A DNA stretch of 64,000 bases from Apiospora phragmitis (taxonomy: Eukaryota > Ascomycota > Sordariomycetes > Amphisphaeriales > Apiosporaceae). Below the pieces are notes generated by a model. It made no database searches, was not told the DNA's origin, and saw nothing but the letters and a program-made list of their open reading frames with translations. The position numbers and the translations under genes were made by a program. The stretch's first letter is position 1. Every line of letters begins with the position of its first letter. Shown one piece after another: positions 12,541-24,816 of this stretch. The stretch is from assembly GCA_038363925.1 (NCBI GenBank), contig JAQQWL010000005.1:1798001-1862000 (forward strand), given 5' to 3'.

Positions 12541-14442
12541 CGTGGTCAAACTGCAAGGCCGTACATGTCAGCCTCCTCTTCGCGCCGAAGTCCCGTCAAG
12601 CAATATTCATTCATCTTCAACTTTTGCGCAAGACAACGAGCTGGTATTGACGGCGTGTCGTCGAGTGTTTATCGAGTATTTTGTTGTCTGAGGGTGACAC
12701 CCTTCCAAATATGGTCATCCTAATGTAACTCAAAATATGTTATAGTCCCCATGGCTGATTCCGGAAACGGCAATTTGGTCTCTAAAAGCAGACTGCAGGT
12801 GGGCAGCGCATGCGGACTGCGACAATACCAGAGTGCGGTATGGGTCTTCTGATGTTGCCACCACCTGGGTCCTGGAGCCCTGCTAAGATCTTACATATTT
12901 AATACTTGTCATCCATGGGCACGCTCCAATGCTTCCCTTACTTGTAATCCAAAGTTGGGTGGCCCCGTACGGAGTATTAGAGCCAGCTTGTGTTCCTTAA
13001 AACAATAGGCACATATCTCAGGCCCCTCGTCGTATCTTGGTTGATTGATTGATTCATCACGCTGGAGAAATTGATTTTACGTTCGTAATATTCATAATAA
13101 AGCACAATTGGGTTTTCGAATACCAAAAAGATGAAAGAATACTGAAGAGTATAGGGCTCTCTTAAATAAAATGCAATGTAGAGTGTCCATGTATGTGTGC
13201 ATTATATTTTAAGGACCACGAGCCAGTATGTCTTGACGTGAACTAGTGACTGCGCCAAGCAGCGTCCGTGATTCTTCGTCCGCTTTTCCTGATGTCATTC
13301 AGGGCCATACCAACGAACCAGGGTAAATAGTCGGTACATTACCACGGTAGTCATAAGATATCTACTACATATGCAGTATGTAGTCAATTCAAAGACTGCT
13401 CAATAGGAGCGCTGGCTTACACCTTCTGACGTAGCATCAAGGATGCCAGCAGCAAATCGTGTTCTTGTTCTCGAGAGCGGCGTGTGCCGCCGCATCTTTG
13501 CGGCGCAGACCCGACCACGGAGTCGACATTTGCATTCCTTCTTCAGCTTGGGTGTGTGCTCACCAGGTGCAGTTTGCCACTATCCCATTGCGGCGTTCCT
13601 TGCAGGAGGACGTACGTAGTATAGTAACTTGCCAGCCACTCACATGCCGGGCGGTAGGCAATCTTGCCGAAGCCATCGTGAGATGCGACTCTAAGCGAGC
13701 CCATACCGAGACTGTTACATGCTGTATCGTACTTACATACGTGGTTGGACGCGTAGAGTCCACCAGGGGATGTCACGATACAAGTCTTCATCATCGTGAT
13801 ATATGGTGGGTTCTCCTGTGAACGGAAGCACTTGGTCCTTCCCGTGGTGGTCCCGCCCTGACACTAGGGCGGCTTGTCGGCGTAAAGACGGCGTTGTCAT
13901 CCACTAGCCTGCGGGAATATATACAATTCGGATGAGGCTCTTGGGGCCGGGCCACTGCAAGGTCAGCTGAAAGCGGCCGATAAAAGCAAGCAAAGTACAG
14001 GGTTACAGGAGAGGGGGCGGCAAGGTTGCGTTTCGACTTTGGTGCAAGCCGCTGTCGCGCGGTGCCGGGCGACTGGGCCAGGCTGCCAGGAGCCAGGAGC
14101 CAGGAGGCTATCCACCGAGATCATGATAGACATTTCACAAAAGTAGTCGCAGTATGTCGCCGGAGTGCTATACTCCATTGGTCAGCTCCTGCAGGTCAAG
14201 CATTGATGAGTATTTATTTCTTCCTGCGATCTGTAGTTAATAGGACGTACGTGATTCGCTACTCTATTTAGAAACTAAAGACCGCGGCAAACGGCATATT
14301 CGCCCGTACATATCGCAGATGGCCCCGATCGCCTCCGCATGTCCCACCCGAAATCCATGGTTGCGGCATACTCGATGATCAGTAAACGCCGACATTTGAT
14401 TGCAGTCGACTTACATATTATTTGGGAGGCTGCGGCGCCTCC

Positions 14443-14466
14443 GTATGTATGTATGTATGTGTATGT
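14443..14466. repeat. GTAT/GTATGT microsatellite
   Basis: Tandem GTAT units with one shorter variant, in the gene-poor region. Confidence 0.85.
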
Positions 14467-15256
14467 GGTAACAGTTGCCGAGATGCTTACTTGAAACGAA
14501 ATATAAACCCACAAGCATGGGAGACAAATTTCCCAAGAGGCGGATATAAGTGTGCACGGGCACGCTATTTAGTATCTTGTAGACTTCCCCACGCTCTTCG
14601 AGTCTTTTTTGGCCAGAACCCTTCATTCGTCCGGAGTGTTGATTGATTGGTATTAGCTGTCGTGATAACCAATCACATGTAAATCCCCGAGGTTGCACAC
14701 TGCGTATGGCTTCGACGCGGCGTGTCGGTCGAGGCCGATCAACACACACCGGCTTCGCGAGGCGGGGTTCTAGAAGCCCTGCAGCGCCAGAAGCAAGCAA
14801 TATGTAAGAGATCCCTTGGTATAGTGCCTGGAAGGCCGCTGACGATGACTGCAGTGGTTGAGAAGAGACAATATGAATGGGTGCCCGACAGCATGGGGTG
14901 GAGGAAGGGTTCAGTGGATGCCCCGCTCGTAGTCGGAAGTACTGGGTACGACGCGCACCGGTGCGATGCACCTTAGAGGCTCAGACGTTAAGACCCATCT
15001 GCCCAGGGACCCCCCAGTTCATGCATGCCTTTGGGTGGTGGACCCCCACACTCACGAGGGAGGGTCAGCTTCACAAGCTCGGGTTGGGAAAGAAAAGAAA
15101 CAGAGAAAAAAAACCAGCTTATATTCATTTGAACCAGCTTTCAAACGGGGCATCTTGCAACCTTGCGATTCCCACTGTAATTACCTCTGATAATGGGCTT
15201 TTTGAAAATGGGAATACGTAAAGCAAGGGCAGCTCGAGATACAGGTGGTGTATGGC

Positions 15257-15277
15257 AAAAAAAAAAAAAAAAAAAAA
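15257..15277. repeat. A homopolymer, 21 bases
   Basis: A run of 21 A. No target-site duplication or retroelement 3' end is visible beside it. Confidence 0.9.
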
Positions 15278-17736
15278 GTGTCAAATGTCGAAACACCCCT
15301 GCCCCATCACGGGCTATTGAACCTACTGTCGGGACGTCGACGAGTCAGGACCGTTACTTTCGGCCGACGACCGACCGGTACGCATGACCATTTCCCAAAG
15401 GAAGGAGTTTAAAAAAGCAATAAGCGCGGCAAGTACTACAAAATTGCTGAAAAGGAGCCGCCCAGCCCTCGGTTACTTTTTACTTACCCTGGGACACAGG
15501 GATTGGGAGTGGGGGAATGCATGGATACATCTCACTTTCAACCATGACCAAGAATTGCCTTCCGGCTCAACTGGGACAGCGTGAATTGCGAAAACATCTC
15601 TCCGGCTGCTACGTCGTACCAAGCAAGACATCCACCGCGTGCGACATCAAGTCTTCCTTGAGTTGGCAGCTAGATGGTATACCATCCAGGCTAGCTTTCC
15701 CCAATAGTCGTAGGGCCAACGGAACGGCCTGACGGCGAAGAGGAGGATGATATACGTATGCAGTATTTGTTTGGCAGACGCGAAGTCAAGTAGCTTCGCG
15801 CTGGCGTGGGTAGCGAAACATCGTGCTCTAAGCCTCTAACTAACTATGTACTTGATCCTTCGCGCACACCAGCCAATCGCCGGCCCGTGAAATCAAATCG
15901 AAACTCATCTATTAAAAGCTGAAGAGAAGTCTCCCTTATTGTTCACATGCTAGGAAGCCCTAGTTTGCGTGCATTGCCCTCGCGCCGTTTATGGTATCGT
16001 GGAGCGCCCGGTATTTGGAAACCATCAAGCTTTTTGTCCTCCCAACCGCCCGCCTAGACATCCATCCATGTTGAGCAAAGCCAAACTTACTTCTCGCCGA
16101 CAGGACTCGAGTCACGTCCGCCTGCATAGAATATCTAGGTTACTTCATTCGCGGCCTTGACAGCTAGGTGGACCACGCATTATGAAATGGTTTATTTTCG
16201 CCTGATTTTCGCGGAAACTACCAGGACAGGCTTTTCTCGACAAGATATCTAGATATGTACCCAGGGACCCAGGACCCTTTACACGGAGAGAGCCGCATTT
16301 TGGTGTTTGACCGCTCGCGGTTTGGCGAAGATTAGAAACAACTCGGTTGGCCTTTTACCATTAAAATAACCCATGACAAACTAGGGATGACTGCTGCCCA
16401 AGTTGAGGAATTTAGATCTATGAGATCTATGAGATCAACATGTACGTATGTAGTCAGTCAGTCCATTATTGCGTTCAATCACCATTCAGATATCGAAGGA
16501 GATAGCCGTCCCAAAGAGCCGGTGTCTTACCCACTGAAACTAGATGCATACACAGACACCCAAGAATTGTGGCCAAGCCAAGTCAGTACTTCCTTGTAAT
16601 GTTAAGTGCACTTTGTTGAATCCCTGGACCAGTGGACCAAGAAATGTAATGTTTTCAAGGATTCGCGACCGCTTCTCTGGGAAGTTGTACGTAAGCTAGT
16701 AAGCCCTGGCGGTTCGTTCACTGACCAATTCCCCAGACTCGACTGTCCCAGAGTGGCTCTATTCGTATGTAATACGTTTGAGCATGCCTGCTTGTCCGCA
16801 CCGGTGACCATCGAGAACTACGATCGGCTTTCTGGGTCTGTGTCCCTCATTTCACTTTGACCAGATCCCCTGCCCCAGACCAACTACCCCCACACGATGA
16901 AATGCCCTGTCTGTCCTTGCAAGGCAAATGGTCCAGATGGTCCAAATCCGTGGAAATCCTTGTACAGGCAATTGGTAATGTATGTAGACGGTCTCCCGGA
17001 CATGGCCATTTAATACCTTCACCTGTAGTCCCGTTTCGTCATGCGCCTAGGACACCCTTTCGAGTTCAGGTCGCAGTAGCGAGCAGGGCAGAGACAGGAG
17101 TCTAGACCGCCATGGCCGGGCGGGGATCCAGAGTCGTCCGAGGGTATTCCCTCATGCGGCCTTGATTAAATCATCAAACGAAAGAACTAAAAAGCCGGTT
17201 CATCCTGGTGTGCTCACGGAGTCCATTGCCGTTTTCAGCCATGTTTTGGGGGGTTCATCGGCCACCCGAACAGGTCCAATGGTGGTTCGTTGTTGCGGCG
17301 AGCAGTGGCGCGGGCGTGGGTGTGGGCGTGGGCGGTTTACCAGCCAACAAAAACGTAGTGAACTCGTCAGCCGAGAGTAGTCTGACGCGGGGGGTCCTAG
17401 GTATTGCCCATCATCCATCAACCACCTCCTCTTCCTCACGCGACCGCACAGTTTACCCGATTCGATGTGGGATTACATATGTACGTGAAGTGATCGTCAA
17501 ATTTCGCGTGCGCACGCGGGGCTCGAGCCGGTTCGCTCGCTTGCTAATCCTGATGGCTGAAGTCACGTCGCTTCGATCGCGGGAGACGGAAAGCCGAATG
17601 GCAGTCATCTGAGATGCCGAAGAAACCGCTTCGAGTATAGCGAGGAACAAGCCTCCCAGCCAAGTTGTTCTATGACAGTCGTTCACGGGGGGTTTTGTTG
17701 GTGGGTGTGTGTGGGTGTTTCGTAAGTGCTTCCCGC

Positions 17737-17753
17737 GTGTGTGTGTGTGTGTG
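17737..17753. repeat. GT microsatellite
   Basis: About eight GT units, preceded by a less regular GTGGGTGT stretch from about 17697. Confidence 0.85.
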
Positions 17754-18908
17754 CGGATCATTCACCTAAGTAGACTGGCCCAAGGTCGGGTGTCGCGCCG
17801 TTGGAGTGCGTCGCCTCGGGGGATCGAGCAGTACAATTCCGAGACCAGACAAGAGACAAAGGAAAGTTGGCCATGCTTTATAAGAGTGAGCCCTGCTCTT
17901 TGTCCTGGTTCGTTGTCTAATCTCATGCAAAAGCAGTCCCTATCTGGTATCAATGAACATGGAAGTAATTACGCTGCAAATTCAAAGCGGCAGGTGACAC
18001 CTGGATGACCAACATGCTATGGGGGGCCAAGATCCTACTGCACGCATATATCGTCCAATCAGCGCAGATTTGAAGATGATGAACATTCCCAATCTCTATC
18101 AATCGCACCAGGAGCACGCAATGGCAGTATTACAAACTGCTGGCCGGCTCCGTTAACAACAGCCCCTGCAGGACGAAGCTTATCTTCACCCATCCAAACC
18201 CCCGGATTGCGAATGCTACTGGGGGTTATCCTCACCGACAATGTTGTTGATACCAGAATAACCTATCAACCGTACACAAACGGGTAGGATTTGCATACCA
18301 AGTCAGGCTACATGATGCTATCAGCGCCGCAGATTGCGTGCCGCCCTCAGTGATAGCATCGAATCCCTTATCTCTTGTGCGTTTGTTATATGCGTGTGTC
18401 CGCGTAAAAGGGTATCTTATCAGTGCCATGAACTGTGCTTTGTTGTTTCAGGCTCTGTGCGTGTAGGTAATAAGTAGGTAGTTGTCCCTATAATCCACAC
18501 AGTTCAGAGTATCCATTCGACCCTCTGCTCCCGATTTGGCAAATGGCCGCGCGACCTATGTATAGGTGCCTCCAATACGGATAGCCTCAAGACTACGATA
18601 TGAAAAAAAAGACGAGAAAGTCCCCGTTTGAGGGTATGGTGGCAATGACCTCGCCCTCGTTATGACGATGACCAAGTTGAAAGATCGAATGCGGCTTTCA
18701 GGTCGACGTTGACCTCGTTCGCCTTTGTCTCGTCGCCATTGTCCACGACTATACCTTTGTCGAAGCACCTGGCATGCTTAGGGAACATGAAGGCAACAGG
18801 GGAATGGCATATGTCTTTCGGCTCTATCTCCCATGGGACATGATCCTTCATGATGGATCGACCATGTACCACTCGTATACTACGTCACGTCGGTAGGACA
18901 AATCGGCC

Positions 18909-21153
18909 ATGTCAACCACGAATACAAACTCCTTCAGTCTCAGGCGGTCTTATATCCAGGGGATCCTGGGCATCAGCCTGCTATTATCACTCCCCTCGAC
19001 GTCGCCATCTTTAAGCGTGTTCGTCCGGGCTGCCGATAGCGAGAACTACAATATAGGCGAGGACACAACAAGTCTTCCGCCGCCGCCGCCGGGGGTGTCG
19101 ACGTCCGAAGTCCTCGAGATAGGCCCGCCGCCTACTACTAGGCATGATGATACTATTGTTACCCGGACCGTCACCATCACTATCGCCTACAAGCCCATAC
19201 TGGCCCCGGGCGACTCGACGTACTCCCTGCTAGGATGTTATGGACATACTGGGTTTGAAGGCATACACCCTTTTGGCCAGGAACGGGACTATGCGAGCCC
19301 GCCCTCTCTGGAGGCGAAAAATATTACGGTTGCTGCATGTCTAGACGGGTGCGCCAAGTTGCCGTCTCCCAATAAGACAGCAGGCCAATTCGTATATGTT
19401 GGACTCGAGAATGGAAGGTATGTACATCTCGCACCGGGATGGAAGATGGAGAGACAAGGTGCTGTCCCATGATCCGAGTTACTTATACTGACATGTCCCA
19501 TAGCGAATGCTACTGTGCGGTAAACCTTTCCCCCGAGGCCACTAAGCTATCGGGCGACAACTGCACCTCTGCTTGCCCCGGTAGCCCCAGGCTTTCATGT
19601 GGCGGAAAAGACGCCATCGCCATATACAGTCTCGCATCCACCTCACAGGCATCATCAACAGGCAAGGACAAGTCCTCGTCATCATCAGCACCGCCGTCAA
19701 CATCAGCGACGACTCGACCACCTCGGTCCTCAGAGAGCCCGGCAACCGCTCCTGCTAAAGCGCCAGGAATAGGAATGGGAGCCCTCTCGCCACCGTCAGC
19801 GCCAACTACTTCCCATATAGTCTTCGAGGACCAAAAGGACAGTGGCGGTGCTGGACCCCCTGCCCCGGCGTCCACGGCGACGGTGGCCGCGATCTCGGGC
19901 TCCATGTCGGGCGCCGTCCTCCTCGGCGCGCTCGCCTTCTTCTGTTGGCGTACCTACAAGAAACGGCGGTTGGAGCAAGACGCCCGCGTCGCGGCCATGG
20001 TGGTCGCGCGCAAGACGGGTCGGAAAGTCGACGATAACGAGAACGACGACGCCAACGACAAGGTCTACCATTACGAGCGAAGACTCAGCCGCGGCCGCCC
20101 GAGGACAAGGGATCATCATCATCGCCCACCGAGCCTCATCATCGGCGGAGACGTGTTTCGCCACGACAAGGACGTCCGGCTCCTACCGCACGAGATCCTG
20201 GTCCCCACGACGCCGGCGCTCGAGAGCGGAGGCAAGGATCCAACCAGCTACTACCACCACACTGCCAACAAGAACACCAGCACAACAGGTGGTGAGCAGC
20301 AGCAGCAGAACCCTGAGCGGGACAGCCTCTTCTCCGTGCTGCTGGGCCAAGTCTCCGTCCCCTTCGGCCCGCACACCCCGCCCGCCATCGGCTCGAGCTC
20401 CGCCGTGCAGTGGCGCCGAACCGCCGACATGGCTGCCGCGGCGGCGCAGTCCGTGCCCGTGAGCCCCCTGACCAAGGCGCCGGACCACGTCGCCCTGCCC
20501 CTAGGCGGCCTAGGCGAACGAGCCTGGCACCGGCGCCGGATCTCAACACCGTACGCCCCGCCGCCCACGGCGCCACTGCCACCCACGCCACCAAACAAGA
20601 AGAAGCGGATCGCCGCCGCCGCCGCCGCCGCTGCTATTGGGGGGCCTAGGACTGAGGAGGGGCCGAAGGGTCAGGCCGCAGGCAGCCACCGCAGCGCCCG
20701 CCCCCTCGCGAAAACGCCGCCACGTTCGAAGCCGCTCCCAGAACGCCGGGCGCAACTTCTTCGATACCGGAGAGTTACTTATACAAGACTCTCGAGTACG
20801 ACGGGGACGACGAAGAAGGCGGTGTGAAACCCGTGCCGCCGTTGAAAACAAGAACGTCGCAACAACCGCCACCGCGGTCTGCTGCTATGGGAGGCATGGT
20901 CTACATGGACCACCACGAGGGGAGGCAGCCGACCATACCGAGTCTACCGCCCATCACGCCCGGCGAGCTTTCCGAGTTCGACTCGAGGTATTGGAATTCG
21001 TTGGTGGGAGGGAGGAGGAATACCGATGGCGATGATGACAGGAGCCCGGCAAGTGCGACGAAGGTGGGGACGAGCATTCTGATGGAGAGCCCAACATTGC
21101 CTTGGGAAACTGATCCTACGCGAAGAACAGCGGAACATGGGAAGCACCAGTGA
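18909..21153 (+). CDS. WSC-domain single-pass membrane protein (cell-wall sensor type; one frame break)
   Basis: Exon 1 is 18909-19417, the intron 19418-19503 (GTATGT...ATAG), and exon 2 runs to TGA at 21151-21153, giving about 719 residues. An N-terminal signal/anchor leads into a Pro/Thr-rich linker and one WSC domain of eight cysteines, starting YSLLGCYG and ending in the LSCGGKDAIAIYS region (bases about 19220-19630). The intron joins the two halves of the domain exactly. A Ser/Thr/Pro-rich mucin-like stretch, one transmembrane helix (about 19883-19948) with a basic KKRR stop-transfer signal, and a long disordered cytoplasmic tail follow. The tail frame stops at 20827, but the adjacent frame carries a protein-like acidic/Pro-rich tail to 21153. 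One missing base between 20656 and about 20760 (several G/C runs) explains this. WSC proteins sense wall stress or bind glycans; whether this one signals through Rho1 is inference. Confidence 0.82.
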
Positions 21154-21957
21154 GTGAGTGGGCGACTAATGATGGGCGAATCCGACTGTGTGTATACTTA
21201 GTCTAGAGTCAAACCAATGTACAGCACTTGCTTAGATGAGCGTATCGTCTGATGGCTACTTCGTATGCCACCGAATACAAGCAGTGGACTGACCTAGATA
21301 AGTAAATGGAGTGGATGACAGGCACTCAAGCAAAACCACAAATGCCGTATATCAGGCCACACCATGTCAAGGGGGCAACAACCAATGCCCACTTCAAGTT
21401 TTCAAGGTTTCTGTACCAGCCATCAACCCAAGTATAGCCACCCAAGCAGTTGTGAGGCCGAGCGTGAAGCTGCCTAGTTACACATTGGACACAGTTGCAA
21501 GAAGGGATGGCTCATGCTGGCACGCGTAGAACAGTAACTGGGTGCTGGAACATCACGATTCAAATCAGCCGATGCACCAGTAAACGGTTTTGTTTTCGCT
21601 GGCGGGTCTCCGTCACGCCAGACGGTGATGCGATCTGTGTATATACACATGTATTGCCTGGAAGTTTGCGTACCAAGCCCCAAATGACGACGCCCAATGA
21701 CTCCGTGAACTACGGCGGAAAAGCCAGAGTGAACCTATACCTTTCCATTTCCATCGTTGTGATCATCTCTTTTGTACCTTAACGATAACTAGGGCAAAGG
21801 CGATTGTGGTGCAATCGATTCGGTCTGATATGCAAATCATGGAGTAGGATGCTCAGGATGCGAGACACAAGCAATGGCCGCACACCCGTCCATCGTCTTC
21901 CTATTCTCCATACATAGCGTCGGCTGCCCTCTCAGAAACGGGTCATAATTGTCGCGC
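21154..21957. other. intergenic, 0.8 kb, between convergent genes
   Basis: This holds the 3' flanks of the WSC gene (+) and eS30 (-). Nothing else seen. Confidence 0.6.
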
Positions 21958-22946
21958 TTAAGCCGCACCAGGGTTGGGGTTCATCTTGCGCTTGCCACCA
22001 CTGTCGGAATATCAGTATGTAGACTTTATGAAAGTTACGGACCAAGAGGATACGTACGTAAGGGTGACGTTCACGAAACGACGAGTGTACACGAGACGCT
22101 TCTTCGCGCGACCCTTAGGAGTCTCTGTGATTATTGGTTAGTACCACTTCAAATAGCACCCGTCGAGGGTGGGATGATAGCCTAGCCCAGCCAGCAGAAC
22201 CTTCACCACAGTATACAAAACGACCTTGAGTGCCAGAAAGTAGCAGTATGTTGAGGCATGAGCACAACGACGCAGGAAAACTCCGAGCCCTCCGTACGGA
22301 TAGTCGTACGAGAGGGATAAAGTCCAACCCGCTTCATGGCAACAGCAACAACTTTACTACCTTCCAACCCTCAATGTACTCACTCCAGTATCACGGCGCT
22401 TTGTGACCTTGCCGCTCTGCAAGACATGCACCAACAAGGATGCCGTCAAGGGTGGAAGTCTAAGGGTGGCAGGTTCTTGGGCTGGCTGGGGTTAGCGGAG
22501 GCAGATGCAACTAACTCTTCTTCTCTTGCTTCTCGACCTGTAGGGAAATTGCGTTAGTACCAAATTCTTCATGTGCCGAAAGCCCAAGTCGACAGATGAA
22601 TCCCGTTTGCAACCGACTGGAAGAAGCGCTGCGGTCGTTTGGATGTCGAGTAATATTTGCCGATGGTGGGTGGTGAATTTTGGATAAAATTTCTGGTATC
22701 TTCGCTGAGGCGGCATGTAATAAATCGCAGCACTTCTTCCGTCGGTCGATACAGGTAATCATCGTTGTCGCAGGGGTCCTCGGTGGGAGATGGAGATTTC
22801 ATACCTTAGGGGTCTGGAGGCGCACAAAATGTTAGCGACAAAATTCAAGCATCAAGAATTCGCCATTACGACAGCGTCGTTCGATCTGTACTTACTTGAG
22901 ACTTGACCTTACCGGCACGAGCGAGGGATCCGTGAACCTTACCCAT
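21958..22946 (-). CDS. rps30: 40S ribosomal protein eS30 (five exons, one of 9 nt)
   Basis: Component of the small ribosomal subunit. On the minus strand the exons are 22896-22946, 22805-22813, 22516-22537, 22058-22124 and 21958-22000. Donors are GTAAGT, GTATGA, GTTAGT and GTACGT. Branch points in the two long introns are perfect TACTAAC. The joined frame is 63 residues, starting MGKVHGSLARAGKVKSQ and ending MNPNPGAA, the full length of fungal eS30, with the conserved KGRAKKR basic block. There is no ubiquitin-like (FUBI) fusion, as is normal in fungi. Exon 2 is only nine bases and encodes Thr-Pro-Lys. Introns make up about 80 percent of the gene. I looked for intronic snoRNA boxes in the two long introns and found none that convinced me. 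Confidence 0.95.
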
Positions 22947-23979
22947 CTTGGCGACTTGTGATGGATTTGCGTTGTTGTTGATTGAGTGTTTCGTGGATTG
23001 TGGGGGGGAAAACAGACAAGTTGGTTCAGAATGTGAGTGGGCAAATGCCTTCAGTGGGGTTTCGCTGAGTGTGCGGAGGGAATCGAAGCGTCAGAGCCCC
23101 AAAAGAATCACCTGACCCTAATGCTTTTGCCGGGTATTTACGTTAGTTGCATTCATGCCTGGCTATAAGACTATCTCTTATCATAAATAGGACTTTACTC
23201 GACTAAGCGATAGGTGGATTTCGGAAGTATGCTTGCCATTGGCATTTGGTGCATCCAGATGGTGCATGGTGCATAATGTTATTTGTTTGCGTACATCAAT
23301 CTACGATCAAGCCACTGAAGATATAATTACAAGGCCGAAGAGATGATGATCGAAGCAGCAGGATGATTTCTTGAATCTCAACTAGATTCAGCTCTCGTGC
23401 ACGCACTGTTGTAAATTCGTGCTGAGCACAAGCCCAACTCCTTATCATTTATCTATTTCCTGTTACATTAAAGCATCCCAGGCATAGTGCTATGTTCAAA
23501 CCTCGCTTACCAACAACAAACACATCTTCCCGTGATACAACTACACAGGCAAGAACGATGCTTGAACAGGGTACAAGATGGTGTATAGCACAGGACTGAT
23601 AACCTCTGATCCCCTATGTCAACCAACAATATATTTGAACTCACTTCTATACAGGGCAACACAGGTAAAGTGAAGCATCCACCGGACATCAGGATGCGCT
23701 ATTCCCTTTTGGGTTATGCTGAACGGCCCCATGATACGCATCCAGCATCATCGTGTCTAATTGAACCGAGGCGGGTCACATCCAAAAGCCAACCTCCTTT
23801 TCTATGCTTATCAGGCAGGAGCTACATACATGTTGTCTTTGCCTTCCCTCTGCTCAATCCATCATTGTTTAAACCACCATACACCTCGTATCTGGTATAT
23901 TGAGGAATATCATCGTAGCATTGCCATCTTACCCCAATAGTAGTAGTAGACCGCGGACTCCGATCCACCCTCGCCAATC
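22947..23979. other. shared divergent promoter region, 1.0 kb
   Basis: It lies between the starts of eS30 (-) and the CREG-like gene (+). A pyrimidine-rich leader precedes the eS30 start on its strand. No gene seen. Confidence 0.6.
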
Positions 23980-24816
23980 ATGAAACTCTCACGCGGACTC
24001 CCGCTTATCTCATGCGTCGCCCTCGGCGCCGCCGCCGCCACAGAGCCAGCCTACATTTTCAGCAACCCACCGGAATCGGAGCGGGCTGGCTACAAGATCC
24101 CAACCCCTTATGAGTCTGCCGTGAAAGGCCGACGGTTGTTGGCGCTGACCACGCTCGGCACGCTCGCCACCGTCTTCCCGGACGACTCCTCTTCCAAGAA
24201 GAACGATGATGTATCGGCCCAGGAGAACCGGCCGGCCGGCATGGGCGGCATGCCCCATGGCCTCATGGAGTACGTGGCCGACTGCGAGGAGGAGGGCAAC
24301 CCCACCATGCTGGCCATCAGTGTCGAGACGTCGTTCAAGAATGCGCGCGCCGGCTCGAACATCAGTCTCGCCATGCAGTGGGCCCCGCCTTACCCGCCTA
24401 ACAAGCGCATAAAGTCGTACTACCCTTCCTTCCTGGACTACTTCCTGGGCGGATCAGAGGATAACAGTAAGGAGAAAGTGCCGTACTCAGCCGCCAACCT
24501 CCCGCGCTTCTCCGTCCTGGGTTACATAGAGAACGTCGAGCCTGAGAAGACGGGCGACATGTCCGCCTGCTTCGTCAAGGCACACCCCGATGCCAAGTAC
24601 TGGCTGCCTGGCAACCGGATCCATGAGTCCACGTTCGTGCGTCTTGTAGTCCAACAGGTCTACTGGATTGGCGGGTTCGGGGACCGTGCCTATATTGGCT
24701 GGCTGCCGGTCAACGACTGGAAGAACATCACGAAGAAGGATATTGAGGAGATCAAACTGCCGGGCGAGAAGAAAGGCTGGGACGAATGGAGCATCCGGGA
24801 CTGGGTCGAACTCTGA
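23980..24816 (+). CDS. CREG-like secreted protein (FMN-binding split-barrel fold)
   Basis: Intronless, 278 residues, starting at the ATG after an in-frame-stop-bounded leader. A cleavable signal peptide occupies about residues 1-20 (MKLSRGLPLISC, then an Ala-rich cleavage region). The rest resembles fungal relatives of CREG and pyridoxamine-phosphate-oxidase-like split barrels: ESAVKGRRLLALTTLGTL near residues 45-62, MEYVADC near 95, NLPRFSVLGY near 173, and a C-terminal block LPGNRIHESTFVRLVVQQVY then WIGGFGDRAYIGWLPV. Members of this fold lack the catalytic features of the oxidase, and the fungal proteins have no settled function. Secretion is supported by the signal peptide. No break or unusual codon use seen. 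Confidence 0.82.
   Translation: MKLSRGLPLISCVALGAAAATEPAYIFSNPPESERAGYKIPTPYESAVKGRRLLALTTLGTLATVFPDDSSSKKNDDVSAQENRPAGMGGMPHGLMEYVADCEEEGNPTMLAISVETSFKNARAGSNISLAMQWAPPYPPNKRIKSYYPSFLDYFLGGSEDNSKEKVPYSAANLPRFSVLGYIENVEPEKTGDMSACFVKAHPDAKYWLPGNRIHESTFVRLVVQQVYWIGGFGDRAYIGWLPVNDWKNITKKDIEEIKLPGEKKGWDEWSIRDWVEL

Larger units (their letters stand above)
10247..18908. other. gene-poor region, 8.7 kb, upstream of areA
   Basis: I found no open frame with codon pattern, domain or splice structure that supports a protein, and no tRNA or 5S gene. It probably includes the areA promoter and leader. Visible features are a CT microsatellite (12496-12537), TGATT repeats near 13040, an imperfect 22-base palindrome at 13362-13383, a TATG repeat (14443-14466), an A run (15257-15277) and a GT repeat (17737-17753). 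An AT-rich patch lies at about 13020-13220. Confidence 0.55.

Noticed and set aside
12194..12691. 165-codon + strand frame across the CT microsatellite
   Set aside because: It owes its length to the stop-free repeat (Ser-Leu runs) and has no start context or family resemblance.
15257..15277. A21 run as a possible retroposon tail
   Set aside because: No upstream LINE/SINE-like sequence, no target-site duplication, no coding remnant.
22125..22804. snoRNA in the eS30 introns
   Set aside because: No paired C (RTGATGA) and D (CTGA) boxes or H/ACA layout could be found by eye.
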